Shown piece by piece: positions 55,886 to 64,000 of a stretch of DNA of 64,000 nucleotides. How positions within the stretch are numbered: position 1 is the stretch's first letter; the number at the start of each line of letters is the position of its first letter. Under the pieces are notes generated by a model. That model had not been told where the DNA came from, searched no databases, and saw nothing but the letters and a program-made list of their open reading frames with translations. Source of the stretch: Microcoleus sp. CAWBG506 (GTDB lineage: Bacteria > Cyanobacteriota > Cyanobacteriia > Cyanobacteriales > Microcoleaceae); assembly GCA_020883125.1 (NCBI GenBank), contig JAHREW010000009.1, positions 62,001 to 126,000 on the forward strand, read 5' to 3'. The translations under genes and the position numbers were made by a program.

Positions 55886-56482
55886 TTAACCAGCAATCTT
55901 CAACAATTCCACATCAAAAATTAGCGTTGCATTGGGAGGAATCACCCCACCAGCACCACGAGCACCGTAACCCAAATCGGGAGGAATAATCAACTGGCGT
56001 CGGTCTCCAACTTTCATTGTACCCACACCTTCATCCCAACCCTTAATCACTTGGCCGACACCAATTTTGAACTGGAAAGGAGAATTGCGATCGCGCGAAC
56101 TATCAAATTTCGTGCCATCCTCTAAAGTGCCAGTATAGTGCACCACAACCTTCTGACCAGTTTTGGGAGTCGCCCCGTCACCCTCTTTTAATTCAACATA
56201 TTTCAAACCTGAATCTGTGGTGACAATATTCTCAGTTTTCTCAGTATTTTCAGTCATCTTATTCCCATCGATAGTAGGTGATACATTCGGTAAAGTAGCA
56301 TCAGCTACTAGGAGACTATTTTCATTTAAAGACTGCTCTGACAAGATCTCAATCGCAGTCTGGGGTAAAGAACTCTTCACTTCGGCGGCTATTGCTTTTT
56401 CCCCAGAACCGCTAAATTGAGCGACTATCAAAAACAAAACACAAACCAGCATTACTCCCAAGCTGACTAGAACTCCTTGCAA
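55886..56482 (-). CDS. FKBP-type peptidyl-prolyl cis-trans isomerase
   Basis: A 198-residue protein. Residues 4-24 ([20 protein letters not shown]) form a signal-anchor, so the enzyme is periplasmic or lumenal. The FKBP domain (about 90-198) has [40 protein letters not shown] and [20 protein letters not shown]. It catalyses proline isomerisation during folding of exported proteins. Monocistronic, convergent with dnaB. Confidence 0.94.
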   Translation of the reverse strand: MQGVLVSLGVMLVCVLFLIVAQFSGSGEKAIAAEVKSSLPQTAIEILSEQSLNENSLLVADATLPNVSPTIDGNKMTENTEKTENIVTTDSGLKYVELKEGDGATPKTGQKVVVHYTGTLEDGTKFDSSRDRNSPFQFKIGVGQVIKGWDEGVGTMKVGDRRQLIIPPDLGYGARGAGGVIPPNATLIFDVELLKIAG

Positions 56483-56704
56483 AATTAATCCTCCTTACAT
56501 TCAAGAATTATTTCTCGAAACCAGCTCAAAACCAAAAAATCTTTCCGCTACAAACAGACGGGGGATGCAAACTCATTCTTCAGACAGAAGTATGAATTCA
56601 GAAGGCAGAAAGTTGTTAATTCTACTTTCTACCTTTGTGAGCACTCTACCTTCGGGCGATCGTCCTATCACAGGATAGCAGGGAACAGCCCCACCGCAGC
56701 AAAC

Positions 56705-57031
56705 TCAACGCCACTGACGATTTTCTAAATCCCTCACCTGACGTTCTAGTCGATCGAGCCTACCACGCAACTCATCCATTTCCGACTGTCGTGGCACACC
56801 CATATCTTGCAGCATATTGCGCATTTGACGCTGCAACTGCGTCTCCCAATTCCCTTGCTCGGACTTAAGGTGCTCCGTCATGTCCTCCACAAAGGTTTGA
56901 GCTTGCTCAGGATTGATTTTGCCATCTTTAACCCATTGCTCGCTGACTTCCTGCAATTTCTCGGCCACCAGGGAGGTAGTACCAATGCCCAACATCACCA
57001 GTTGTTTGAGTAAGTTGTTATTGTTATCCAT
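56705..57031 (-). CDS. Phasin-like / poly(3-hydroxyalkanoate)-granule-type small protein
   Basis: A 108-residue helical protein: LLKQLVMLGIGTTSLVAEKL then amphipathic helices (EQAQTFVEDMTEHLKSEQGN) and a C-terminal coiled coil (DELRGRLDRLERQVRDLENR). The layout fits the PHA-granule-associated/phasin-like family that is common in cyanobacteria. A true role on PHA granules is uncertain because no pha genes are nearby. Confidence 0.8.
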   Translation of the reverse strand: MDNNNNLLKQLVMLGIGTTSLVAEKLQEVSEQWVKDGKINPEQAQTFVEDMTEHLKSEQGNWETQLQRQMRNMLQDMGVPRQSEMDELRGRLDRLERQVRDLENRQWR

Positions 57032-57353
57032 AGATTTTTCCTAGTGTTTGCCCCAAAAGATGCGATCGACTCAAGTCACCTGTCAAAGCTGCGAAACCAT
57101 TATTGACATACTCCCCTCGCCTTTAGGCGAGGGGATTCTAAGCTCAGCCAGCAATTGCAGGCTGAGCCTGTCTAACATTGCCTAACTTAGCGGTCGATGC
57201 CCCAACCGCGTAAACTTAAAGTTACATCAGCGCTGACCTACCTTTCTATTTTGGAGCATCCCAGCCCCTGCTGGCGAGTCTAATCCACACCTGGGCGTGC
57301 GGAAAACCCCCTAATCTACCTACCCATAACCTATCCAATCACCAGCAACGTCA
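57032..57353. other. Spacer with transposon end
   Basis: About 320 bp with no gene. It contains the IS200/IS605-type end at 57106-57167 described separately; the rest has no recognisable structure. Confidence 0.55.
57106..57167. mobile_element. Solo IS200/IS605-type end
   Basis: GACATACTCCCCTCGCC begins with the same GACATACTCCC found at the TnpB relic end near 2138. A perfect hairpin CCCCTCGCC-TTTA-GGCGAGGGG (57113-57134) is followed by a second stem GCTCAGCC/GGCTGAGC (57142-57167). No transposase gene is adjacent, so it is a leftover end or a non-autonomous element. Confidence 0.6.
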
Positions 57354-57710
57354 ATGCCAGATTGCCCTCGCTGTCACCTACCCGTGGACACCCAAGCCAT
57401 CACCTGTGGACACTGCAAAACCCCTCTCAAAGCTTTCGGACATCCCGGTATCCCCCTTTATCGATCGAAACCCCAAGAATTTTTATGTACCACCTGTACA
57501 TACCACGAAGACGACACCTGCAACTATCCCCAGCGTCCCTTCGCCCAAGAGTGTACCCTTTATCACAACAAGGCTCAACCAATCGTACCCCAGGCGACCC
57601 CTGACATCAGCGGTGGCTGGCAAAGAGCGGTCAAAAATTGGTGTCAGCGGCATCAAGTTTGGTTAGCTTTATTAGCTTTAATTGTGATTAGTATTGCTCT
57701 CTCAATTTAA
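57354..57710 (+). CDS. Zinc-ribbon protein with C-terminal membrane anchor
   Basis: A 118-residue protein. The first ribbon is C4/C7 with C18/C21 (DCPRCHLPVDTQAITCGHCK); a second Cys cluster follows (FLCTTCTYHEDDTCNYPQRP, then ECTLYH). A single C-terminal membrane helix (about 100-118, WLALLALIVISIALSI) suggests a tail-anchored protein facing the cytoplasm. Function unknown; it is not a known enzyme. Confidence 0.85.
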   Translation: MPDCPRCHLPVDTQAITCGHCKTPLKAFGHPGIPLYRSKPQEFLCTTCTYHEDDTCNYPQRPFAQECTLYHNKAQPIVPQATPDISGGWQRAVKNWCQRHQVWLALLALIVISIALSI

Positions 57711-57719
57711 CACTTCCAG

Positions 57720-57817
57720 TCCTAGACGCGATCGAGCATAACCCCCCGGTTTCTGGTTCTCATCCTCACTCAAAAATCACGCAATTACCTTAAGAAACCG
57801 GGCTTTTGCGTCCAGGA
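57720..57817. repeat. CCTGGACGCA palindromic element, diverged copy
   Basis: TCCTAGACGCG at 57720 and TGCGTCCAGGA at 57807-57817 are imperfect inverted ends; CCCGGTTTCT and AGAAACCGGG pair inside. It is the same family as 33220-33326. Confidence 0.75.
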
Positions 57818-57863
57818 CTATCTTCTTTTAGCTTGAACCAGCAATCACCCAGGAGATAACAAA

Positions 57864-58868
57864 ATGCGTAAACTACTAAAAAAAATTATCTATGAAATTT
57901 TAGAAATTTCCAGCAGCAATAATTTATACAGTTTAGCAGATGATATTATTATTCAATTTTTAATAATTTTAAACATCACCGCTTTTATCGCTTCAACTTC
58001 CCCTGTCTTTTCTCTAGAACACCAAAAAATATTTGAAGATATCGAAATAGTCTCATCTTTAGTATTCTCCTTAGAATATCTTTTGAGAATGTGGGTGTGT
58101 ACTGTTGACAGTAAATACAGCCACCCCATTTGGGGAAGAATAAAATATGCTCTCACACCCCTGAGCCTGATCGACTTTGTTTCGATTTTACCCTTTTATT
58201 TATTGTTGTTATTTCCCAAATTAAGTTTTGTTTATTTAATTAGCCTCCTCCGTTTATTACGCTTAATCAAAATCAGCAGATACTCGGAGTCCGTGCGAAC
58301 CTTGGGAATAGTATTAAATGCTAAAAAAGAAGAACTATTCGCCACCGCTTTCGCGGTATTTATATTATTGATTTTTGCATCTAGTCTCATGTATTTTGTG
58401 GAATCATCAGCCCAGCCTCAATCTTTTGGGAGCATCCCAGATGCAATGTGGTGGGGAGTTGTGACTCTAACTACTGTCGGTTACGGCGATATTTATCCGA
58501 TCACTCCTATCGGCAGATTTTTAGGTTCAATGTTAGCATTTTTGGGTATTGGAATTTTTGCTTTGCCGGCTGGGATAATTTCTTCGGGTTTTTCAGAGGA
58601 AGTGCAAAGGAAAAAGCAGCAAAAAATTACTGAAAGTTTAGAGCAATCTGCCAGTTTAAAATCGGTAGAAATGCTGGGCGGGAGCGAGTTAAGTTTTGAG
58701 CATAAACAAAAGGCGATCGCACTTAATATCGAAAATTCATCCGCATTGATGAAACTTTGTGTCTATCGGACTAAAGAGAATTTGGGAACAGCTTTTGAAA
58801 GTGAAGAAATTATTCGGGATTTAGCTGTTCATTTGTATAATGAAACCTGTCGCAAATTCGAGCTTTAA
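57864..58868 (+). CDS. Voltage-gated potassium channel (six-TM, Kv type)
   Basis: A 334-residue membrane protein. S1-S4 cover about 30-155; S4 is arginine/lysine-patterned (LLRLLRLIKISRYSESVRTL). The pore loop has the selectivity filter in MWWGVVTLTTVGYGDIYPIT, followed by S6 (FLGSMLAFLGIGIFALPAGI). A cytoplasmic C-terminus (about 255-334) is helical and charged, with no recognisable RCK domain. It conducts K+ across the cytoplasmic or thylakoid membrane. Convergent with the cbiO gene. Confidence 0.93.
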   Translation: MRKLLKKIIYEILEISSSNNLYSLADDIIIQFLIILNITAFIASTSPVFSLEHQKIFEDIEIVSSLVFSLEYLLRMWVCTVDSKYSHPIWGRIKYALTPLSLIDFVSILPFYLLLLFPKLSFVYLISLLRLLRLIKISRYSESVRTLGIVLNAKKEELFATAFAVFILLIFASSLMYFVESSAQPQSFGSIPDAMWWGVVTLTTVGYGDIYPITPIGRFLGSMLAFLGIGIFALPAGIISSGFSEEVQRKKQQKITESLEQSASLKSVEMLGGSELSFEHKQKAIALNIENSSALMKLCVYRTKENLGTAFESEEIIRDLAVHLYNETCRKFEL

Positions 58869-58890
58869 CAGGACTTACGCTCATGACTAA

Positions 58891-59625
58891 TTACCAATCT
58901 GGTGGCAAATTGTAATATTCGAGAGTCGATCGATCTTTGAGCAATTCTTGAGTTTGTTCATCGACCCGAATCTGACCCTCAGCCAAAATTAACGCCCTTT
59001 GAGTCGTCTTCCCAATCCAGTTCAAATCGTGGGAAGCGATCAAAATCACCTCAATGGGTAATTGCGACAAAACCTTAGCCAAATGTCTCCGCCACGACGG
59101 ATCTAGTCCATTTGTCGGCTCATCTAAGATTAAAATAGCCGGCTCTAATGCTAAAATTGCCGCTAGCGCCGCCAACCTTCTTTGACCCCCAGAAAGCTCG
59201 TGAGCCGAACGATGGGCAAATTCTACCAAACCAAATTCATCTAATAGGGCTAAAGCTCGATCGCGCGCCAGTCCCGCTGATACCCCATAATTGCGCGGCC
59301 CGAACATGACATCCTCTAAAATAGTTGGCATAAATAGCTGATCGTTGGCATCTTGAAAACAAAATCCAATCTGTCGGCGTACTTTCGATAAATTCCCCTC
59401 TTCCAGCTTAGTTCCCTGCACTCTAATCTCCCCCGATAGAGGCATTTTTAAGCCGATTAAATTTTCTAGCAAAGTGCTTTTTCCAGCGCCGGTTAAACCT
59501 AGTAGGGCAACTCTTTCTCCCGGTTGCAAGGTGAAGGAAATTCCTTGCAATACTGGTTTTTGCTGTGGATATCCAAAGACTAAGTTTTCTACTTGGATGG
59601 TTGGTGTCACTTTGAGATTAGTCAA
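58891..59625 (-). CDS. cbiO: ECF-type Ni/Co transporter ATPase (CbiO/NikO)
   Basis: A 244-residue ABC ATPase: Walker A LLGLTGAGKSTLLENLIGL, Q-loop GFCFQDANDQLFMPTILEDV, signature ELSGGQRRLAALAAILAL, Walker B AILILDEPTNGLDPS. The Q-loop FQDxxDQLF is typical of ECF/CbiO ATPases. It energises uptake with the CbiQ and CbiM proteins encoded upstream on the same strand (gap of 157 bp to cbiQ). Nickel versus cobalt cannot be decided by sequence alone. Confidence 0.93.
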   Translation of the reverse strand: MTNLKVTPTIQVENLVFGYPQQKPVLQGISFTLQPGERVALLGLTGAGKSTLLENLIGLKMPLSGEIRVQGTKLEEGNLSKVRRQIGFCFQDANDQLFMPTILEDVMFGPRNYGVSAGLARDRALALLDEFGLVEFAHRSAHELSGGQRRLAALAAILALEPAILILDEPTNGLDPSWRRHLAKVLSQLPIEVILIASHDLNWIGKTTQRALILAEGQIRVDEQTQELLKDRSTLEYYNLPPDW

Positions 59626-59782
59626 TTTTTATTTGCCTCATTTTTAAGATTAGGAGTTTTTAACCACAGAGGGCGCAGAGGGCGCAGAGAGAGGAATGGA
59701 GAATGGAGAATGGAGAAGGCAAAGGGTACAAACTTAAAATATAGATGCACGAATTAATCTATTCCCAAGTCTCGATTTCTAA

Positions 59783-60442
59783 TTACAAATTACCACCATA
59801 AGAAGCTATTGTTAATCCTGTTGCGGTTAAAATTGTTACTGTTAGCCATAGTCGCTCTTTTGGTGTTGATTTTGAGTCGGTGGGTAAGGTTCCTTGATAG
59901 CCACGAATTAGCATGGCTGCATGAACTCTTTCCGCGCGATCGAGACTTCGCAAATAAAGCGCTCCGATCATCGATGCACTAGCGTAGCGCAGCCATCCAC
60001 CTGTACCGGATAAGCCTCGTAGTTGGGCCGCTCTTTTCATGTTGTTGACTTCCGCTAGCAAGATTTCTAAGTATTGCCCTGCTAAGAGTACAATTTCTTG
60101 TAACCCGGCTGGTAGTGGCAATCCTTTCAGGGCTATTCCCAAACTGTGCGGTGGCAAAGTTAGCAGAAAACTGTTCATAATTAGCAGACAAATGAGGGAA
60201 CGTACTAACAGAAAACTCGCACGTTCCCAACCTTGGGGTAGCACTAATAAGGAGAGAAAAATTAATTCTGCTCCTAACAGTTGGACTAAGGTTTGCAGTG
60301 GCGCTCTCAGCCACAATGACCAACAAAGTGCGATCGCCCCATAAATGCCCAGCGATAGCCAAGCCCCTGTCTTCATAAAACCAATGCCAATCACAATTGT
60401 TAGAGACAGGCGCAGTCGAAAAGGTATCGATAGTTTAGACAT
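59783..60442 (-). CDS. cbiQ: ECF-type Ni/Co transporter transmembrane component (CbiQ/NikQ)
   Basis: A 219-residue membrane protein with about five membrane segments and the CbiQ coupling motifs near the C-terminus (MKRAAQLRGLSGTGGWLRYA and SLDRAERVHAAMLIRGYQGT, the two arginine-containing coupling helices). It links the ATPase to the substrate-binding CbiM. The start overlaps the end of cbiM by eight bases, so the two are translationally coupled. Confidence 0.93.
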   Translation of the reverse strand: MSKLSIPFRLRLSLTIVIGIGFMKTGAWLSLGIYGAIALCWSLWLRAPLQTLVQLLGAELIFLSLLVLPQGWERASFLLVRSLICLLIMNSFLLTLPPHSLGIALKGLPLPAGLQEIVLLAGQYLEILLAEVNNMKRAAQLRGLSGTGGWLRYASASMIGALYLRSLDRAERVHAAMLIRGYQGTLPTDSKSTPKERLWLTVTILTATGLTIASYGGNL

Positions 60443-61361
60443 CTTTCGGTTTAATTAACTGAACAATCCCAAAGGCTGTCCCGAAACTGACAGCAGAGCC
60501 TAAAAGTCCAGCAATGCTAGTACCGATAGGCTGTTCTTCTAGTCCTTTAACACTGTAATCTGCTAAGGGACTCCGATTTTCTATCACCACAGATTCTTTT
60601 TCTTTAAAACCGTATTTTTCGGCTACTGCTTCTAACCCGTCAGGCCAACTGGAAGCAAATAGTGACAGTACCCCACTAATTAATAAAATCCCTATTACTG
60701 GTGCTACCCATTTCTGCAATTGTGGCTGTTCTCCTGGTAACAAATCTGGCCGTACTTTGACCAGATAAGTTAAAACACTTGCTGTAATTACCCCTTCGCC
60801 AATCCCAATTAAAATATGAACTCCTACCATTGCTGGCAATGCGATATTAAGTGATACTGTTCCAGAAATTGCCAGTTCGATAGCGCAACAAATCGAAGCT
60901 GCAACAACGCTGAGGCTGGCTGCAATCCCCGCAGCTAGTGGCAAACGATTTCGGGAACCTCCCAACAGTCGCTGCAATGGCTGCAACAGCCACCAGCCTA
61001 CCCAAATTCCGACTAGCCCCATATTAAAAATATTGGCTCCCAGGGCGGTGATGCCCCCATCGGCAAATAAAACACTCTGAATGATAAACACCGTACTCAT
61101 TGCCAGAGTTGCCGCCCAAGGGTTCCCCAACACCACAGATGCTAGGGCTCCTCCCAATAAGTGTCCGCTGGTGCCACCCGCTACGGGAAAGTTGATCATC
61201 TGGGCTGCAAACACGAAAGCAGTGGTTAAACCCATGATTGGGGCTTGCCGCAGTCCAAGACTTTCGCGTGTTCGATTCAGGGCAACGGCGATTACTGCTG
61301 CACTTGCTATGCCGGTGGCTATGGCTACCGGCGGTGAAAGAAAGCCATCAGGTATGTGCAT
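60435..61361 (-). CDS. cbiM: ECF-type Ni/Co transporter substrate-binding protein (CbiM-type with NikN-like extension)
   Basis: A 308-residue protein beginning MHIPDGFLSPPVAIATGIAS; the N-terminal Met-His supplies the metal ligand in this family, and the second conserved His is in VAGGTSGHLLGGAL. About seven membrane segments. The C-terminal part (about 220-308) adds a segment like NikN/CbiN (SSWPDGLEAVAEKYGFKEKE), so the accessory subunit is fused, as in NikMN. First gene of the operon cbiM-cbiQ-cbiO, divergent from the membrane module at 62069. Confidence 0.92.
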   Translation of the reverse strand: MHIPDGFLSPPVAIATGIASAAVIAVALNRTRESLGLRQAPIMGLTTAFVFAAQMINFPVAGGTSGHLLGGALASVVLGNPWAATLAMSTVFIIQSVLFADGGITALGANIFNMGLVGIWVGWWLLQPLQRLLGGSRNRLPLAAGIAASLSVVAASICCAIELAISGTVSLNIALPAMVGVHILIGIGEGVITASVLTYLVKVRPDLLPGEQPQLQKWVAPVIGILLISGVLSLFASSWPDGLEAVAEKYGFKEKESVVIENRSPLADYSVKGLEEQPIGTSIAGLLGSAVSFGTAFGIVQLIKPKDV

Positions 61362-62068
61362 CGATGTATCCTAAACGGGAGAACTCTCAACCCTTTAGTC
61401 AACTATTTTTTACAAAAATTTACAACCCCCTCTGGGGGCATTTCTACGGGCGATCGCTCTGGGTATGGGCGGTGGGCGATCGACTATTTCCCATAGATTC
61501 GGGCTTTACAGCCAGACGATCGAGCATTTTACCTTCAAATTAAATAATTCTGAAGAATTAACTGAGCAAGGGCTCACAAAACACCATCACCAAGTCCCTC
61601 ATTTTTCCATAAGTCGCGATTCTCAGGCGATCGAACTCCCAAAAGAGCGATCGCCGATGTCAATTATTCCCATCTCCAATCTCCCCTAGTTTTACGGACT
61701 CAACAGCAAAATCTAGCCCTAGTCGAATCTGTGACATAAATATTAAGAAAATATAAAGAACAAACTGAAACCTCCTAATTAGTTTTATCCTCAATTGTTG
61801 AGAATAGATAGCATTAAGTTGTTAGCGGTAACAAAAGCAGCAAAATAGCTAAATACCTAGTTAAAGCAAGATTATGGGCTATTCCTGACCTCAAAACCCA
61901 AAGATTCTGGGTACTAGGTCTGAAGCAAGCAATAATTTAGCAGTTGTCGATCGCGCTAATGGGCGATCGGCTCTGGTAATATAGGTTTTTTTCTCAAAAG
62001 ACTCTAACTACTAATGCAAGTATTCTCAAATAACTTCCTGCATCATCCCAACTCAAGGAGACCCAGCA
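61362..62068. other. Divergent regulatory region of Ni/Co importer and membrane module
   Basis: About 700 bp without a gene. I looked for a B12 riboswitch and found no convincing B12 box. A Fur/Zur-like imperfect palindrome TTGAGAATAGATAGCATTAA lies at 61798-61817. AAGGAG at 62054-62059 is the ribosome site for the downstream gene. Confidence 0.5.
61797..61818. promoter_or_regulatory. Possible Fur/Zur-family operator
   Basis: GAGAAT-N6-CATTAAG resembles half of the Fur/Zur consensus GATAAT-N6-CATTATC. It lies about 250 bp upstream of the membrane-module start. The match is partial and position-only support is weak. Confidence 0.25.
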
Positions 62069-62704
62069 GTGGTACAACACTCAAAACAAGACTCAACTAC
62101 AGATTTAGCTACATCGGAATTTCCCAGACAACTGGATATTGCTCAAGTTTCCATCTACGGGCTGAGCTTTTTATCCGCTGGTTTATTTCTGTTTTTACCC
62201 CTAGTTAACCTCTTGCATCCGAGCCCTTGGCAGCGGTGGATGGGTACAATTCACGGCATGGGTGCAATGTTTGCATTAGTGGTGATGGTTTACACGGGAC
62301 ATTTGGCATTTCCATTGTTGCGAGGGGTCGGTAAAATCTTGCCACAAATGCGAACCTTAGCCTTTTGGTCAACTATTTTGAGTTTTTTGGCCATTGCTAC
62401 TGGTAACTGGGCTTATATGCGGTATCGAGCAGGTATAAATTTCGGCGGAGCAAGAGCTTTGCTAAAAGAAAACTCTCCTCTAGGGCAGTACGTTTTGATG
62501 GAATATCACGAATTTAGCGTATTGTTTACACTGCCTTTAACAGTAGCTTGCACCTGGATTTTATGGAACTATGGCGACTCAATTTTAGACAAAAAAAATC
62601 GCCCAGTTTTAACAGCTACCTGTGTAGCTTTGATGGCAATTATGTTTTTTGCAATGGGTGGCATGGTGAGCGGACTTGGTGTTGCTAAAATTCAAGCTCT
62701 GTAG
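62069..62704 (+). CDS. DUF4079-type multi-pass membrane protein
   Basis: A 211-residue protein from a GTG at 62069, fixed by AAGGAG ten bases upstream. Five membrane segments: about 26-49, 58-85, 97-118, 145-170 and 180-203. Histidines lie in or near them (GTIHGMGAMF, VYTGHLAFPL, LMEYHEFSVLF), a pattern compatible with b-type heme ligation, which is inference. First gene of a three-gene operon; 37 bp to the next gene. Function unknown. It diverges from the Ni/Co importer. Confidence 0.85.
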   Translation: MVQHSKQDSTTDLATSEFPRQLDIAQVSIYGLSFLSAGLFLFLPLVNLLHPSPWQRWMGTIHGMGAMFALVVMVYTGHLAFPLLRGVGKILPQMRTLAFWSTILSFLAIATGNWAYMRYRAGINFGGARALLKENSPLGQYVLMEYHEFSVLFTLPLTVACTWILWNYGDSILDKKNRPVLTATCVALMAIMFFAMGGMVSGLGVAKIQAL

Positions 62705-62741
62705 TTAGTAGTTACTTTACCTAAGATAGGATCATTTTCAA

Positions 62742-63215
62742 ATGACTAGACAATTAAATCGCCAAACTTATGCCAATAATCAACCTTTTTACGGTAAATT
62801 ATGGAGCAAATTTAAACAGTTTCCCAGCGGTTTAGCTGAAGGCTCCGAAACAGGGCTTAGTATTTCTGGACCCGCAGCGGCAGCAGTAATTAGTGCCACA
62901 ATTGGTTGTTTTACCATGATGGTGACTCACCACTTGTCAGACACATCTAAAGCCAGAGAAGCATTTATTTGGTCTCTCGGTACTTGGATTCCCGGAAGCA
63001 AGACTGATAGCGAATTGTGGGGTAATATCGGCAGTTACACTGGCAAAGAAACTATGTTACTTGTCGGTTGGCTTGTCAGTTGGTCAATTCTCCATACTCT
63101 ATGGAAGAATCAGAACATTAAAAGCCGTACCATATTTTTCTGGATGTTTGCTTTGTTAATCGCTGCCACAGCTATGTGTTGGCATCCTCTATTCCCCTAT
63201 TTGCCGTTAACTTAA
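62742..63215 (+). CDS. Uncharacterised three-TM protein of the module
   Basis: A 157-residue protein with three membrane segments (about 45-65 AAVISATIGCFTMMVTHHL; about 104-122 ETMLLVGWLVSWSILHTLW; about 130-152 IFFWMFALLIAATAMCWHP). Conserved-looking polar residues include GTWIPGSKTD in the loop and His in each membrane segment (VTHHL, ILHTL, CWHP). I recognise no family. Operonic: 37 bp after the DUF4079 gene and 21 bp before the next. Confidence 0.8.
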   Translation: MTRQLNRQTYANNQPFYGKLWSKFKQFPSGLAEGSETGLSISGPAAAAVISATIGCFTMMVTHHLSDTSKAREAFIWSLGTWIPGSKTDSELWGNIGSYTGKETMLLVGWLVSWSILHTLWKNQNIKSRTIFFWMFALLIAATAMCWHPLFPYLPLT

Positions 63216-63236
63216 TAAATAATTCGAGGTTTAATA

Positions 63237-63866
63237 ATGGAAACGAAAAATCAGCCACTCCCGGCCAGGGAGATGCACAAAATAGTTTGGATTGGCGTTG
63301 GAGTTTTGACTCTTTTCTTTGTGACTTATCCCATCGCCATGTGGCGCGTTAGCCAAAAAGAAAAGTTTCTCGGTTCCCACGTCAAGTCTTTGACAATTGA
63401 GGGGAAAAAACCTTCTGATACAGCAACAGATGTTACGACTGTTGCTAATAAGTCTCCTGAAACAGCTATTGCGAGTAGCCCTACAGATAAGAGTGTCCAA
63501 GCTCTACCTGTATCAGCGGGCAAGCAGGAAGTTCAGGCGGTGGATGGAACCAATCAGACAGCAGAAATTACCGATCGCGCTAAACTAGATGAATTAGCTC
63601 TCAAAGTGTACGATCGCATCAATCAGACTTGGCAAACTAGCCCTACCTTTACTCAAAATCTAGTCTATCGAGTCAGTGCAAGTCAAGATGGGGCGATCGG
63701 CAATTTCGAGCCCCTCAACCAGCCTGCCAAGGATTACACCCAAGAAACTCCCCTGCCAAATCTGCTGAAGTCTTCCCAGACAGGCAGCAGCGAGGCGACA
63801 GTACCCGCAGCCAAGTTTACGGTAGTATTCACTCCTAGCGGAGTATTGGAAGTTAACCGCTCATAG
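63237..63866 (+). CDS. TonB-like protein (single N-terminal TM, TonB_C-like domain)
   Basis: A 209-residue protein. One membrane segment (about 16-38, IVWIGVGVLTLFFVTYPIAM) faces a Thr/Ala/Ser-rich periplasmic linker (about 55-115). The C-terminal about 90 residues (LALKVYDRINQTWQTSPTF, TQNLVYRVSASQDGAIGNFE, then a conserved-looking PLPNLL and KFTVVFTPSG) follow the pattern of TonB/TolA C-terminal domains: W after a helix, then a strand with D/QG, then NxPA-like, then FTP-strand. The TonB assignment is my inference from pattern, not a database match. No ExbB/ExbD is adjacent. Confidence 0.7.
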   Translation: METKNQPLPAREMHKIVWIGVGVLTLFFVTYPIAMWRVSQKEKFLGSHVKSLTIEGKKPSDTATDVTTVANKSPETAIASSPTDKSVQALPVSAGKQEVQAVDGTNQTAEITDRAKLDELALKVYDRINQTWQTSPTFTQNLVYRVSASQDGAIGNFEPLNQPAKDYTQETPLPNLLKSSQTGSSEATVPAAKFTVVFTPSGVLEVNRS

Positions 63867-63880
63867 AAATCTGGACAAAG

Positions 63881-63920
63881 CTACCCTAGAGTAGACCAAT
63901 CTACCCTAGAGTAGACCAAT
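63881..63920. repeat. Exact 20-bp tandem duplication
   Basis: CTACCCTAGAGTAGACCAAT occurs twice in a row, 63881-63900 and 63901-63920, just after the last gene. Each unit contains the near-palindrome CTACCCTAGAGTAG. Confidence 0.9.
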
Positions 63921-64000
63921 CTAGACAGCTACGTTTGTAATCTTAGTCCAAAGGTCTAAAACTACTGGGATAAACGGCAATCCCACTATTCCCTTCATAA

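Noticed and set aside
61362-62068. Cobalamin riboswitch upstream of cbiM
   Set aside because: I could not find a B12-box-like core or the expected conserved stems on the minus strand; a covariance-model search would be decisive.
1-64000. tRNA or rRNA genes
   Set aside because: I scanned the spacers for T-loop (GGTTCGAATCC-like) and rRNA-like segments and found none; a tRNAscan run would settle it.

Overview
The window is a contiguous chromosomal piece of a cyanobacterium, most likely a filamentous non-heterocystous Oscillatoriales type (Microcoleus/Oscillatoria/Phormidium-like). The evidence is the very frequent HIP1 octamer GCGATCGC, an RpaA-type circadian response regulator, a multi-GAF kinase with phytochrome-like cysteines, DUF1997, DUF4079 and pentapeptide proteins, a DnaB intein at the classic cyanobacterial site, and dense short tandem repeats and small palindromic elements between genes. 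The genus is inference; no rRNA or tRNA gene was found in the window.

Layout. 1-2.8 kb: an edge-truncated PIN toxin with its antitoxin, an HtrA-type protease, a TnpB relic and a CsoR/InrS-type metal sensor. 2.8-5.1 kb: repeat-rich DNA with an orphan IS630-type helix-turn-helix ORF and one copy of a 124-bp MITE. 5.1-13 kb: a pentapeptide/TPR protein, a large GAF histidine kinase, a NADAR protein, a GGR-family oxidoreductase, pyrH-frr and msrB. 13.5-17.7 kb: lptA, lptB and lptF/G (LPS export), with an IscB nuclease and its probable omega-RNA lodged between lptA and lptB. 18-26 kb: housekeeping genes (pgl, pheA, LON-domain protein) plus three consecutive FHA-domain genes. 26.4-33.1 kb: an NB-ARC/WD40 gene split by one in-frame stop, an RTX protein, and an RTX lipase gene that carries both an in-frame MITE insertion and an in-frame TAG. 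33.4-38.7 kb: the str operon (rpsL-rpsG-fusA-tuf-rpsJ). 39.2-41 kb: an HD-like protein and rpaA. 41.5-51.2 kb: a one-strand surface-glycan cluster with two fucosyltransferase-like enzymes, other glycosyltransferases, a methyltransferase, an ABC exporter with a degenerate HisKA tail, and galE. 51.2-57.7 kb: gloB, rplI, dnaB with intein, an FKBP, a phasin-like protein and a zinc-ribbon protein. 57.9-63.9 kb: a potassium channel, a CbiMQO-type Ni/Co ECF importer and, divergently, an uncharacterised three-gene membrane module ending in a TonB-like protein.

How the genes work together. The Lpt genes, the glycan cluster, the pentapeptide/TPR protein and the FKBP concern the cell envelope. The metal sensor, the ECF importer and the divergent membrane module suggest nickel/cobalt handling. 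The mobile DNA appears recently active: two copies of the MITE are identical over 128 bp, and one sits inside a coding sequence with a clean TA duplication.

Most notable: (1) IscB/omega-RNA inside the lpt locus; (2) the exact MITE insertion that kept the lipase reading frame; (3) the divergent TonB-like membrane module beside the Ni/Co importer; (4) the ABC exporter with a histidine-less HisKA-like tail; (5) two large genes each interrupted by a single in-frame stop.
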